DNA of 42,230 nt from Chromera velia (taxonomy: Eukaryota; Sar; Chromeraceae), in contig JAHBMJ010000338.1 of assembly GCA_018398765.1 (NCBI GenBank), positions 7,672 to 49,901 on the forward strand, in the 5' to 3' direction. Made by a program: the position numbers and the translations under genes. Positions 29,567-39,279 of this stretch are shown in pieces. Under the pieces are notes generated by a model, which was given only the letters and a program-made list of their open reading frames with translations, had not been told where the DNA came from and ran no database searches. Numbering within the stretch: the first letter of the stretch is position 1; each line of letters opens with the position of its first letter.

Positions 29567-31162
29567 GATCCCCCCCGGCCACGGACAGAGAAATCGCGTC
29601 TTTGTGATAAATGAAAGAACGGGTCGAGTATGCGCTTCAATGCCCGAAGTCGATCTCATCCAAGTCACCATAGATGTCGTTAGCGCTTTAAAAACTTCAT
29701 CTCGATGGCATCCGTGTCTAAAATCTCCGGGGGGCCACGTAAATCACCTCCGTACATACACTCAGAACGATCTCAAAACGCCACGATGTGTGAGGCGTGC
29801 TCGCAAGTCCAAGGTCACCCAGAGATAGGCGCCCGATGCAGATACTGGTGGCACCAATAAAAGCACTCGTCTACCGTATATGTATGTCGTCGACCGGAAG
29901 ACTCGATTAGAGTCATCAATCTCCAGCACCAGCCAGTTTAGGAGCACGGCGGCCATGCGTATGCGTCCAACTTGGAGTAACACACTGTTATTGAATTGTT
30001 AACAGCTGCAAAGGGATGTAGAAAAAAGAAAAGGGTGCAGCTACACACTGCTCCACTCATAGCTTCCTGAAAGCTTGTTTATGTGTCAGCCATCCTCGTT
30101 CTCACTAAGCTACCATGCCAAACCAAGTGACTTCAGAACACTCTGTCACGACCTCACTCCTCGAGGTGTATTGCTCTGATTGTTCGATCGTTTGCTTCAT
30201 GAGCAGCCATCACCAGCTTCAAATCCTTCCACCTTCTTACTGTCAGTCAAGAGGAACGGTGCAACCGGGGTTTACCAACCCATCACAGGGGAACCCGGCC
30301 ATGTGGCAGCAGTCATACACTTAACTTTTCGTACTTCAGGCCTGCCATTCCCTCAGGAGCATCAAATACATCCAATGCCTCCTGGCTTAACATCAAGATC
30401 GAAAGTACAAGTCTTCTCAGCTTCCGACAGCATGTCACTTTGCAGTGGAAAGAACTCTCTCAGCTGTGCTCTTTTGGAGGGAAATCCCGACGACTTCATG
30501 TGTGTGTATACATAATGGATGGAGTGGTTGTAAGGCCATGGCACACTCAGCCTCCTGGTAAGCGCCCATACCTTTTGCATCATTTTAACATAAAAAGATT
30601 ATCACACAAAGGTGCCAACCACCATGAATAAGCGCACACACCAGCTGACAGAGTCAGACCAAATGTGGACAGTCAGTTATGTGCATGCAGACACGTATAC
30701 AGCAAACAGCAGAGTCAATGCCGGACATGCACACGCCGGTTCCGATCGATCAGGTACAGAACTAGTCATACACTCACAGAACAGCAAGCAAAAGAAGCAA
30801 TCTACTGGCCGTTTTATTTGTGATGCACTCATAGACGGCAATTTCTATGAGATTGAGTCACTTCAAAGTCTACGTAACACCAAGCAACATCTCTACGATC
30901 GGTTCCATGCAGAGGTCTCCGATCCACTTCTCCAATCAGGAACGCCACCCCGAGTTCCTAGTCCACCACGATGATCTCAAAAAGAGGGCTCCGGGCAGCT
31001 TCGGACGCAAGAGGACGCTGAATTCCCCTACTCACAGTCTTTGCCTGACCGTGCGCGTATCGTTGCAATCGGTTTCCAACTGTTGCGCAAAAGGACAGAT
31101 CTGGTCTCCATCACAGAAGGTATTCGGGAGTTGATACTCATCGAGCTCAGCGTTCACCACAA

Positions 31163-31633
31163 TGCTTTGTCCCTCCTGTCCGGCCACCTTATAGTGTCCA
31201 GACAGAAGGTAAAGCGAGGATAAGAACCTTAGAAAGATTTAGAGAAGGAACGTGAGCAATACTCAGTCAGACAACAGCTTACAGAAGGTTTGTCCCTACA
31301 TCAGTTTAAGTTCTAGCGCGATCTGGTATTCCAATCGGCTGGATTCATTCTATCATACACGGTTTCTGCTCATTCCTCTCTCTCAGACTTCTTGATCTGT
31401 GACAAACAGACATCAGACTCGAACAATGCTATCCGTTGCCTAGTCTGTTGCTTAAGTAATATGTTGACAATGTTTGAATACAAAGGTCAGACTCGACTCC
31501 AACAACTTTGATCGACGCACGCGGCACGTACGAAGCAAAGCGCGGCGGCGGAATGTGGCGTCAGCACGCGGGCTCTCTCAGTCACGGCGCATGCGAAGGC
31601 TCAAAGGGCGGCGCCATAGGGTAGGACTCCACA
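31163..31633 (-). repeat. LTR (5' in element orientation)
   Basis: Longer copy of the pair. The interior that follows it on the minus strand starts TTGTGGTGAACGCTGAG. Confidence 0.85.
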
Positions 31634-31637
31634 AAGC

Positions 31638-32891
31638 ATATATAAGTCTTATAAAGAGAACAGCTAGCATGCCTCAACAGACGTAAAATTAAAATGCACA
31701 GAATAACACGTACAGATAAAAGTAAGTGCAAGGTAGGTATACATACGGAGATTTAGAAGATAATGATCGAGGTAGGCACAAATGTCAGAGAAGCTCAAAC
31801 TGAGATAAGCCAGGCAGAGACACCGAGATTTGAAAGGCAACAGGGAGGGACGATAAAATTTAGAAACCAATCAGGCAAACAGATTTTTTGATTTTTTTTA
31901 AATCCTGACTTGATTTCTAAGTATTAAAAACATTAAAATAAGTGTTTAAAACTGTAGATTAGGGGTTGCACTGCAAGCAAATTTTTTTTTAAAAACTTAA
32001 TTGTTTTCTCATTTTTTTTTTCTGGCAAAGCTTGGTAATTAGAGTCAATTACCGGTAATCCGGTAATTACCGGTAGAGAGGGGTCATTACCAGACAAAAA
32101 AATAACCCTAAAAATTACTAGCAAAATTAAAGTCATTCAATTTTAATTTACTACTAAATTATGTAGCATATGAACTTTATCTAGAACTTTATGCACATCT
32201 AATCAATTTGAAAGTTGATCGATAAAATGATTAGTCCAATGAGTTTGAGTTACAAAGTAAAACTTGAATTTTTAAATGATGAAGGTATCTTTATACATTC
32301 AAGTATTTCTAGATATCCATCCAACAGTTATCGTTTTATAGCCGTTATACAACTTATACTAGCCGTTTTATTATCATACATATAGATTCAGTCAGAAACT
32401 GGCTTGAAGCAGTGACAGTTATCTAGATGGTAGCCTGGGTGATACAATTCTAGTACAAATTAACTTGCTACATTAACGTTCAACTAATTTAAAACGTTTC
32501 AAATTTTTACTTGTGTCATATAGAATAGTACTGTGGTAGTGCTAACAGGGTATCATCATAATATCATGATATTATCATCATTATCATCATACGCCATCGC
32601 ATGCCATCACTATTAGCATATGAATAGACGTTTAGCGTTCGGCAGCAACGCACGAGGCAGTTCTTAGGGCAGTTCAGTTCTTTACCATAACATTTTATTT
32701 TTATTTCTACTTAATTCAACCAAGATGTTTGCTTTCAAACTTTTCTATTTCCGAAGCAGCATGTTTGTGCATGAATTTTTACCGATATCAATGATCATGT
32801 CATATATAATGGTACTGTGCTAGTGACAAGTCACTGACGATAGAGTATCATCATAATATCATAATAATGACATAATGACAATACCACATGT
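31638..32891. other. AT-rich stretch without a gene
   Basis: A CCGGTAATTACCGG palindrome lies at 32060-32073. A direct repeat built from TACTGTG, TAGTG and GTATCATCATAATATCAT occurs at about 32528-32565 and 32811-32863. No coding region is supported. Confidence 0.5.
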
Positions 32892-33156
32892 AGTACATGC
32901 TAGGCGACGCACAGTGGTAAAAAAAAAAAAAAAAGACCTTTCCACATTTTTTTTTTCTTTTTTTCTACGAAGGATTTCCTAGAGCACTTCTAGGAGCACC
33001 TAGAGGAGCACCTTTTAGAAGTACTTTTAAATTAACTTCCTCGCAAACTTATTATTCAACTCAAAGTTTTAAACATCTTTTAACTCTAGTTTTAACCCTA
33101 ATTCTAGTCCTAGTTGTTATTGTACGTTTGTCTCTACTAGTGTCTTCACTATTCCA

Positions 33157-33527
33157 TCATCGACTTTGTTGAACACGGACCAACCGCTCTTTTTTCCCTT
33201 GTTCAACTCCACTGTTACTAGACTTTTCTCTCTTCTCTTTGCTGTGTCTTTTAAAAAAACTAACCATATCTTCTTGTTTTCCATTCACATTGACTTGCTG
33301 CATCATTTGCATCCACCCTTTCTTTCTCATAAATTCTGTAGCCACTTCAGTATTATCCCCACGCAGTATCGACTCGTACTCTTGGTTGAACATATAGATA
33401 GACACAGATACAAAGACGCACACACATACACATACGTCTGTGGTGGTTCTCTCAAACACATCTGACGTCCTTCTTGCTTCGGAATCCCTCCTCTGAAGGA
33501 TGCTGGGTGATGGACTAGGTGATGGAC
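33157..33527 (-). CDS. Unrecognised ORF fragment in the 3.15-kb transposon
   Basis: The minus-strand frame ends with TGA or TAG near 33157 and includes a protein-like, charged segment (EYESILRGDNTEVATEFMRK, MVSFFKRHSKEKREK). Its upstream end runs into the nested hAT-like element and a GT-rich stretch (VCVCVCVFVSVS), so the real start is lost or is an upstream exon. No family is recognised. It could be a remnant of the host transposon's own gene. Confidence 0.3.
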
Positions 33528-33621
33528 CAACTGAGTAGTGACCATGTTTGATTTGATTTGATTTGATTTGATTTAAGGTAGGGCTTAAGCTCAAATCAAA
33601 TATCTAGTCAGGGAGGACCTA

Positions 33622-33855
33622 GTGTTTAAAGATCTATCAAATACGATCAAATATTTGATCAATATGACTTTCAACCTCAAATATGAAGGTCCCGAAAAAA
33701 CGAAGAAGGAGGTATTTGTTTTTAGAGCCGGGTACGCAAAAAAAATATGGTCCGTGCAAAAGGGGGCAAATGTGATTCAGTGTCAGGTGAAAATACAAGG
33801 AGCCGAGGAGGAAGGAGAAACTATTTTAAATTTTTCTCAAAAATTGGCTGATTAG
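33622..33855 (+). CDS. Small unrecognised ORF in the hAT-like element
   Basis: 77 codons from ATG to TAG. The later part (KKIWSVQKGANVIQCQVKIQ, ILNFSQKLAD) looks protein-like and charged, but its first third overlaps the subterminal TCAAATA repeats. It may be a degraded exon carried by the element. No motif of a hAT transposase (BED finger, dimerisation domain) is seen. Confidence 0.25.
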   Translation: MFKDLSNTIKYLINMTFNLKYEGPEKTKKEVFVFRAGYAKKIWSVQKGANVIQCQVKIQGAEEEGETILNFSQKLAD

Positions 33856-34322
33856 ATTTGTTTCGCGCACCGCGGCCCGGCAACACGCGCGTTTGGGGCT
33901 GCGGAAAGCCACAGGGGCGGGACCGCAGTGCGTTGCATGGCCATGACGCTGACACTTTTCACCTAATTCTATTCAATCAGGTGCAAAACAGGTGTATCAG
34001 ATGCATCTGGTGCAAAACAGGTGCATCTGGTGCAACTTCTTGGTTTGTACCTTTTCTGAGGTGCACCTTTTCCAAGCCCTACACCACCGATCGATTCGAT
34101 TCACATTAAAGAAAGTGATCATGAAGAAGAGGAAAAGGAAGTGCCATAAAGTTAAGTGATTGTCACCTCAATTTTGGTACGTGTTCTAACTTTATCGTAT
34201 CAACAAAAAGTCATATGCAATTTCAAATCTATCAATTTTACGTTCTTAATCTCTATTAGTACTAGAGTGAATCTCAGTGACTAGTGTACATACACTGCCA
34301 TACAGGCACATTTTTTTTACGG

Positions 34323-34486
34323 AACTGATAAGTTATAATTTTATATGTATTTTTTTAAATTTTTGAAACACACATCAGAAATGTTCTGATAACTATTATC
34401 ATAAACTGATAAGTTGTAATTATATATATATTTTTTTAAATTTTTGAAACACACATCAGAAAATGTTCAATATAACTATTGTCATG
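34323..34486. repeat. Tandem duplication, two units of about 80 bp
   Basis: AACTGATAAGTT, TTTTTTTAAATTTTTGAAAC and ACACATCAGAAA recur in the same order at 34323 and 34404. It lies inside the hAT-like element. Confidence 0.75.
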
Positions 34487-34655
34487 AGAAAAATGATTGA
34501 GTGACAGTAAGTCAGTGACTCAGTGAAGAACCCTAAGAGGTTAACCTCAAATCTTACCTCAAATATCAAATATTTGAGGTTGAAGCTCAAATCAAATCAA
34601 ATTAAATCAAATCAAATCAAATATAATTAAATCAAACATGGTCACTACAACTGAG

Positions 34656-36050
34656 TGTGAGAGACGAGGGAGACAGAGGGAGCAAAGGTGTTTAATCATG
34701 GAATATATTTATTCACTAGTTACTTACTTCAAAAGTAATATAATCAGGAATATATTCACAAATATAATAATTAATTTTTTTTTTTTTAAACACAGTTTAT
34801 GACTATAAAAAATTGGTTTTGAAAAAGATAAACAGGGGCTATCTAGCTGTTAGGCACTGTTAATAGGCAGCCTGAGTAGTGTAACAGTTACTATACTAGA
34901 CTGTGTTACAGTGTTACTAGAATTTTATAAAATCTTACAATTTATAAACTTATTAAACTAGCAAATAACATATCATATGAATACGCGGTTGAAAGTTTAT
35001 ACACGTTTTTATTGCATGAACATGCACACACTACACTAAAACACGCATGCACACTGCAGCACACACTGCATAGCGAAACTTGACTCATTTTCAAACTATA
35101 GAGTTAATCGTCTGAACATATCAGGCCTCAGTCATCTCAGACTGGTATCATGGCTTGCTGTGACTTTAAGTTTGCATCTTACCTTGTGTTTAAAACTCAT
35201 GCATGAAGACCCAATTTTTGATGTAACCTGTACAATCGGCTATTCGGCTCCGAATGTATGCACCGATGGCCGCGGCGGCTAGTAGGAGCGGTAGGCCGCG
35301 CCGGCGCGTGCATGGCTGGCCCGAGCTGCATGGGCTGGGCCATGCATGTAGTGCACTGGATGTGTATAAGCCTCTAGGCTACTCCCAAAACATTTGTTTT
35401 TATAACGTAAAAAAAAAACCACGTACCATTAGAATGACCTAAGGTATTAAAGACTAGTAAGAATCGTACTTTAGCTAATTAATCACTTTATTCAATCACA
35501 TTCAATCACTTCATGGGATAATTAAATATATTCTAATCACAAGTGACTAAACACCTTTAAGAGGGAGTGACCCGGTCTGTCGTTTCACTATTCATGCTAA
35601 TTGAAAAATGAATGAAATCTGCGTGTATCTAGGCGTGTATGGCACTGCACGTAGCGACCATCGCAAAAAGGGATTACAGGGACGAAGGCGAGCGGGCGGG
35701 CGAATAGAAAAGGGGGCTCTCTTTTGTCCTATACAAAGAGTGACAAGAAGGATGGATTCATGGATGCAGACAGAAGAGCAGACAAAGGAGAAGTTCTTTG
35801 ACTGGCTTTTTGACGATATCTAGGACGATATACATTTCAAAGCTCTAGTCGAAGCTACTTTTGGTCAATCCTTTTAAGCGTCTACCCAACTAAAAGTGAA
35901 ACTGGGATCCTAGATATGATTGAAACTCTAGTTGAAGCTAGTCATTTAACCTTTATTTTTTTTTACATATACAATAAAATTTTAAATAAAAAAAAAAAAA
36001 AGAATAGACGTTTTCAGATTGTTTTTTTTTTTTTACCACTGTGCGTCGCC
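34656..36050. other. AT-rich right half of the 3.15-kb transposon
   Basis: Mostly AT-rich with no supported gene. A 71-codon plus-strand ORF at 35608-35823 ends FFDWLFDDI and is mildly protein-like. A GC-rich patch lies at 35255-35350. Confidence 0.4.
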
Positions 36051-36061
36051 TAAAGTACATG

Positions 36062-36753
36062 TGACCACCAAATATTCGATCAGACTCAATCCTGTGAGTC
36101 ATGATACAGGCAGACAACCTAAAACAAGCCCAAAATTTCATATAAATGCAACGGAATAGTGTTAAAAATGAAGGACTCTGAGCAATTCAACAGAGAAATC
36201 GAAGAAAATAATGCAGCCGGCCACGGTCATTAGATCATGCTTAGCCTAGTGATCATGCAGAGTAGACAAGGATAGCGACGCTGATCCAGGCAGATCAAAA
36301 CACCTATTTACGGGAGGGAGCCTTGCCCAAGATCGAGGACAACAGCCGGACCTGACAGTATACATCTACTGCTCTCTCACAAGAGATCAACCCGAGAAGG
36401 AAACGAGCACCCATTCAAGTCGTCAGACGGGAAACTCGATAGCACATGACAGGGAGAGGAAGGATCAGAAACGACTAACAGGAAACTTCCAACAATTAAG
36501 ATGCATGCGGAGAAACTCAAAATCGAAAACCACACGGGGCTATGCTACAGTAATCTTCCTTTCCCTGTGGCTGCATGCGGGAGTATGAACTGAAAATCAT
36601 TCCGCCCCAAGATTTGAAGATACCTGCGATCAGGTGAGAGACTCAGAAGCCTCAAGCAGCTGTTCCCCTTGCACCCAAAACACCGCTTGCTACAGCCTAC
36701 ACGTATGCAGTCCGCTTGCTTTCGGTGAGGTCAGGCTCGTAAAAGAAGATGTC
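36062..36753. other. Stretch downstream of the protease gene, no gene seen
   Basis: About 690 bp with no supported ORF. It presumably includes the 3' UTR of the minus-strand protease gene. Confidence 0.4.
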
Positions 36754-37455
36754 CTAGAACTGCATATTCCGAAGAACTTCAAAGTCTGCTACGTGGAAGT
36801 GGCCGCGGTCCCCCCACTGGCTGCCCCAAAAGTTCAAAAATGTGACGGAGCCCGGTGCGGCGGCAACGAGCACTACCGCGTGTCCTTGCAGTGGGCCGTT
36901 CAATTCTGGAATCTGCACGTCCTCCCTCTGCATCACCCTCGTCCCAGCTTTTGAGGAAAAACGAGACCACTCATCATTAGCAGAACCATTCGGGTATTTC
37001 TTCTTGGAACCATCGAGCGAGACCAGATCAAATCGGGTGAGCACAGCCCGCCCCTGACGTACTGCCTCAAGTATACGCTTGCCAGATATTTTCTGAAAGC
37101 GGAAACGGTAGGGAGGCACAACCGCATGGAGAATGTCATCGAATGGAACGTTTGGCGGTTTGGGGCCATAGTCTGCGATGATTGCATCCCTGATGGCAGC
37201 AAAAGAGGGCACCCCTCCCTCTTGACTAACAATACGGAGCATAGCAAAGCGAAGAACCTTTGAGATAGCATGTGCCCAGCACATGGGGCTGCAACCCTGG
37301 TTTTCAACGGTGTGAGGGCCGACTGTGACTCCCTTCACATTGCCGCTTCGAGCTGTTATTAGTCTGATTAGTGTGGCAGCGAGAAGGACCCACAGCACAA
37401 GAACCATGGTTTCGGCCATGGCTGCATTGTGCGGTTCTGGCAGCCCATTCATCAC
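36754..37455 (-). CDS. Papain-like (C1-type) cysteine protease without a propeptide
   Basis: 233 codons, single exon. Residues 17-36 (MVLVLWVLLAATLIRLITA) form a signal peptide or anchor. A start at Met13 or Met17 would suit a signal peptide better than Met1. The catalytic region shows NQGCSPMCWAHA with the oxyanion Gln53 and nucleophile Cys59, then QGHAVVLVAA with His192, then FLNFWGSQWGDRGHFHV with Asn208. The Gln-Cys distance (6) and His-Asn distance (16) equal those of papain. CGSCWAF is changed to CSPMCWAHA. Only about 15 residues separate the membrane segment from the mature-like domain, so the usual inhibitory propeptide (I29/ERFNIN) is absent. It likely acts in the secretory or endolysosomal system. 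It is intronless and lies between transposons, so it could be a retrocopy, but the frame is intact. Confidence 0.78.
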   Translation of the reverse strand: MMNGLPEPHNAAMAETMVLVLWVLLAATLIRLITARSGNVKGVTVGPHTVENQGCSPMCWAHAISKVLRFAMLRIVSQEGGVPSFAAIRDAIIADYGPKPPNVPFDDILHAVVPPYRFRFQKISGKRILEAVRQGRAVLTRFDLVSLDGSKKKYPNGSANDEWSRFSSKAGTRVMQREDVQIPELNGPLQGHAVVLVAAAPGSVTFLNFWGSQWGDRGHFHVADFEVLRNMQF

Positions 37456-38056
37456 TGAGCCAGGAATATTCGGGGATCACTTATTATCACTAAGTCTTAT
37501 ATCAGCGAGCTCGTGCGCGATGTTACGGAGAATGGCGTGGTTTTGAACATAATAGCTATTTGAGACAAATCGGCCAGACCTGGAGGGGAAAAATGTGTGG
37601 GACGATACACCGCAGTAGTGTGTTTTCCGGTCTTACGCTGGATTTCCTGTATAGTGAAAGAGCTTTCCACACTACAAAATGTATAAAAGCGAGGTGCTGT
37701 CTCCTCAATTGTCTCCTCAATGCATGCAAAAAGCGCGCGTCAAATCGTCTTCCGAGTTGACAAAAGAAAAATCTTTCTGGGGCCATGCATGCATGCATGC
37801 ATCGCGAGCAGTTGACGAGCTAATCTGACGCAAACAAGCTTGTGAACTAGCTTGTGAGTAAAAGTGATTAATGAGCAGTGTTCCTAGATTCAGAACAGAT
37901 GGGACGAACCGGAACCTTTTGACAGACTAGGCTAGATCCGCCCCTCATACACGGGGACGCGGCATGCATAACAAAAACCTCAATCACGCTTGTGAACGGC
38001 CCCGGAAAGCAAGAAAAAATGGTAACTGCATGGTTGACGCATGCTATATAGCTGCA
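37456..38056. other. Upstream region of the protease gene
   Basis: No gene is supported. An (ATGC)n microsatellite lies at about 37783-37802. The first 200 bp should contain the minus-strand protease promoter, but no clear TATA element is visible. Confidence 0.4.
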
Positions 38057-38595
38057 TGAATGTTATGCCGCAGTGGATAAGTTTTTGGGATGGGTATCAT
38101 TCAGATGGAGGGTGTTTGAGGAGTGTCCAGGACGGTACGGACACATAGAGGGAGACGCTCTGGCGGCCAGACATACAGGAATCACCGGAAGGTAACAGGC
38201 GATCGAGAGACTAACAAAAGAATATGAGGAGACGATTGATAACTTAGAAACGACCGAAGGAGCGTTAGGGTGGGAAAGGAGGGAGCCACAGAAGAAGATT
38301 GATAAAGCGAACAAAAAGAGTGAGAAAGCCTAAATCGCATGCCGTTTCAGATCGATTTTCAGGCTGGAAAGCCAACACGGATCCAGAGCCGTGGCTCGAA
38401 CAACGAACAATCATGCAGCAGCGGCCAGGGTAACAGACTCTGGCGGGCCCTGAGGGCGGGGTCTAATACTTCAGCTTAGGCTGGGGAACGCTCCGCCCTG
38501 CTAGCTCTGGCGACAGATAGACATAGCGGAAAGGTCCTAGGGTAGAACGTATCAATCAATCAATCAATTAATCAATCAATCAATCAATCAATCAA
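38057..38595 (+). mobile_element. Element X copy 2, uninterrupted, 5'-truncated, with (AATC)n tail
   Basis: Joins in one piece the two halves found at 10577-10973 and 17275-17407, so it shows the site before the chromovirus inserted. It ends in (AATC)n at 38551-38595. Abrupt 5' loss of homology and a simple-repeat 3' tail are typical of LINE-type target-primed insertion. The ORF seen in copy 1 is dead here: a CAG equivalent reads TAA and a CAA equivalent reads TAA, and there is a 6-bp deletion. Confidence 0.75.
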
Positions 38596-38945
38596 GTGGA
38601 TTGAAGCCACACAGAAAAGTGCACTCACATGCAGTCAGGGGTGGGATAACCCAGACGTATGTAAGATTTCATATATTTTCTAAAAACTACCGTAGAATGA
38701 AAACTAAGTTTAAGAAAATTTAAATCCATAACATAATTAATTTTCTTATATGCTCTTAACTATCCTTTATATTTTTTGTATAAAAAACTGAAAAAAAAGT
38801 TTATGGATCTGAAATTTACAGGTCGGCCTGGACTAAAGCTATAAACAAATTTATCAACAATTTTTATAACTTGTTATCATTAAAAAAACCTCAATGCAAA
38901 CCTTTAAGACTTAATCAAGAAATGACTCGTAATGACTCCTTAACG
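38596..38945. other. AT-rich spacer without a gene
   Basis: 38650-38890 is AT-rich. Nothing recognisable was seen. Confidence 0.5.
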
Positions 38946-38950
38946 CTCAC

Positions 38951-39279
38951 TGTAAGAGGTGTGTGGGGCTCATAAGTAACAGTAGCTTCTGGAAGACAGT
39001 AGTCTAGCACTACTATACGCCTTGTCAAAGTCTACATAGTTTCGAGGGAGAAGTCGATAAGTCTGGCAGTCAAACCTCTTGCGATAACTCTTGGAATCAG
39101 ACCCACTTTTATGTTTGATCTACTGATTGCATCACTGCGCATGCTCACATATCGATCAGTCATTATACACGTACGCCCGTGAGCTATGCCGTTCTCACAC
39201 AGGCCCAGCCCAAGCTGAGCGATGCTACTTCTAGTTAAGTACCCCATATTAAGCCCAGACTTCCTAGTAACCCCTCACA
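38951..39279 (-). repeat. LTR, left copy
   Basis: Shares GAGAAGTCGATAAGTCTGGC and TACTGATTGCATCACTGCGC with 41638-41971. Differences include both transitions and transversions plus short gaps, so this pair looks older than the chromovirus LTRs. Confidence 0.88.

Larger units (their letters stand above)
29114..31633 (-). mobile_element. Non-autonomous LTR retrotransposon
   Basis: Direct repeats 29114-29566 (453 bp) and 31163-31633 (471 bp) start TGCTTT and end TCCACA. The 4-bp AAGC flanks both sides (29110-29113 and 31634-31637). On the minus strand the purine run GGGGGGGATC abuts the LTR that starts TGTGGAG, and a TGGTGAACGCTGAG primer-site candidate follows the other LTR, so the element reads on the minus strand. 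The 1.6-kb interior (29567-31162) has ORFs up to about 126 codons but no gag, protease, reverse transcriptase or integrase motif. It must rely on another element's enzymes. Confidence 0.8.
33536..34647. mobile_element. hAT-like non-autonomous transposon, 1,112 bp
   Basis: Perfect 19-bp TIRs, TAGTGACCATGTTTGATTT (33536-33554) and its inverted copy (34629-34647), are flanked by a perfect 8-bp target duplication CAACTGAG (33528-33535 and 34648-34655). An 8-bp duplication and TIRs that begin TAGTG (the hAT YARNG rule) are hAT hallmarks. (TTTGA)n-type subterminal repeats and TCAAATATTTGA palindromes lie inside both ends. GGTGCA motifs recur at 33979-34066. A transposase is absent. The only ORF (33622-33855, 77 codons) is not recognised. 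Confidence 0.88.
32900..36053. mobile_element. 3.15-kb TIR DNA transposon hosting a nested element
   Basis: The left end CTAGGCGACGCACAGTGG (32900-32917) plus TAA and an A run is repeated as an inverted copy ending at 36053, with only the first base different (C/T). The TIR is about 31 bp including the A/T run. AGTACATG flanks both sides as a perfect 8-bp direct repeat (32892-32899 and 36054-36061). No transposase is recognisable. The interior includes the hAT-like insertion at 33536-34647, a minus-strand ORF, an 80-bp tandem duplication and a GC-rich patch at 35255-35350. An 8-bp duplication suits hAT or similar families. Confidence 0.7.

Noticed and set aside
36634-36954. 106-codon plus-strand ORF
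   Set aside because: It overlaps the C-terminal half of the protease gene antisense and has no recognisable feature.
28971-38595. CRISPR-like arrays at the AATC repeats
   Set aside because: They are 4-bp simple repeats without spacers, in a eukaryotic context.
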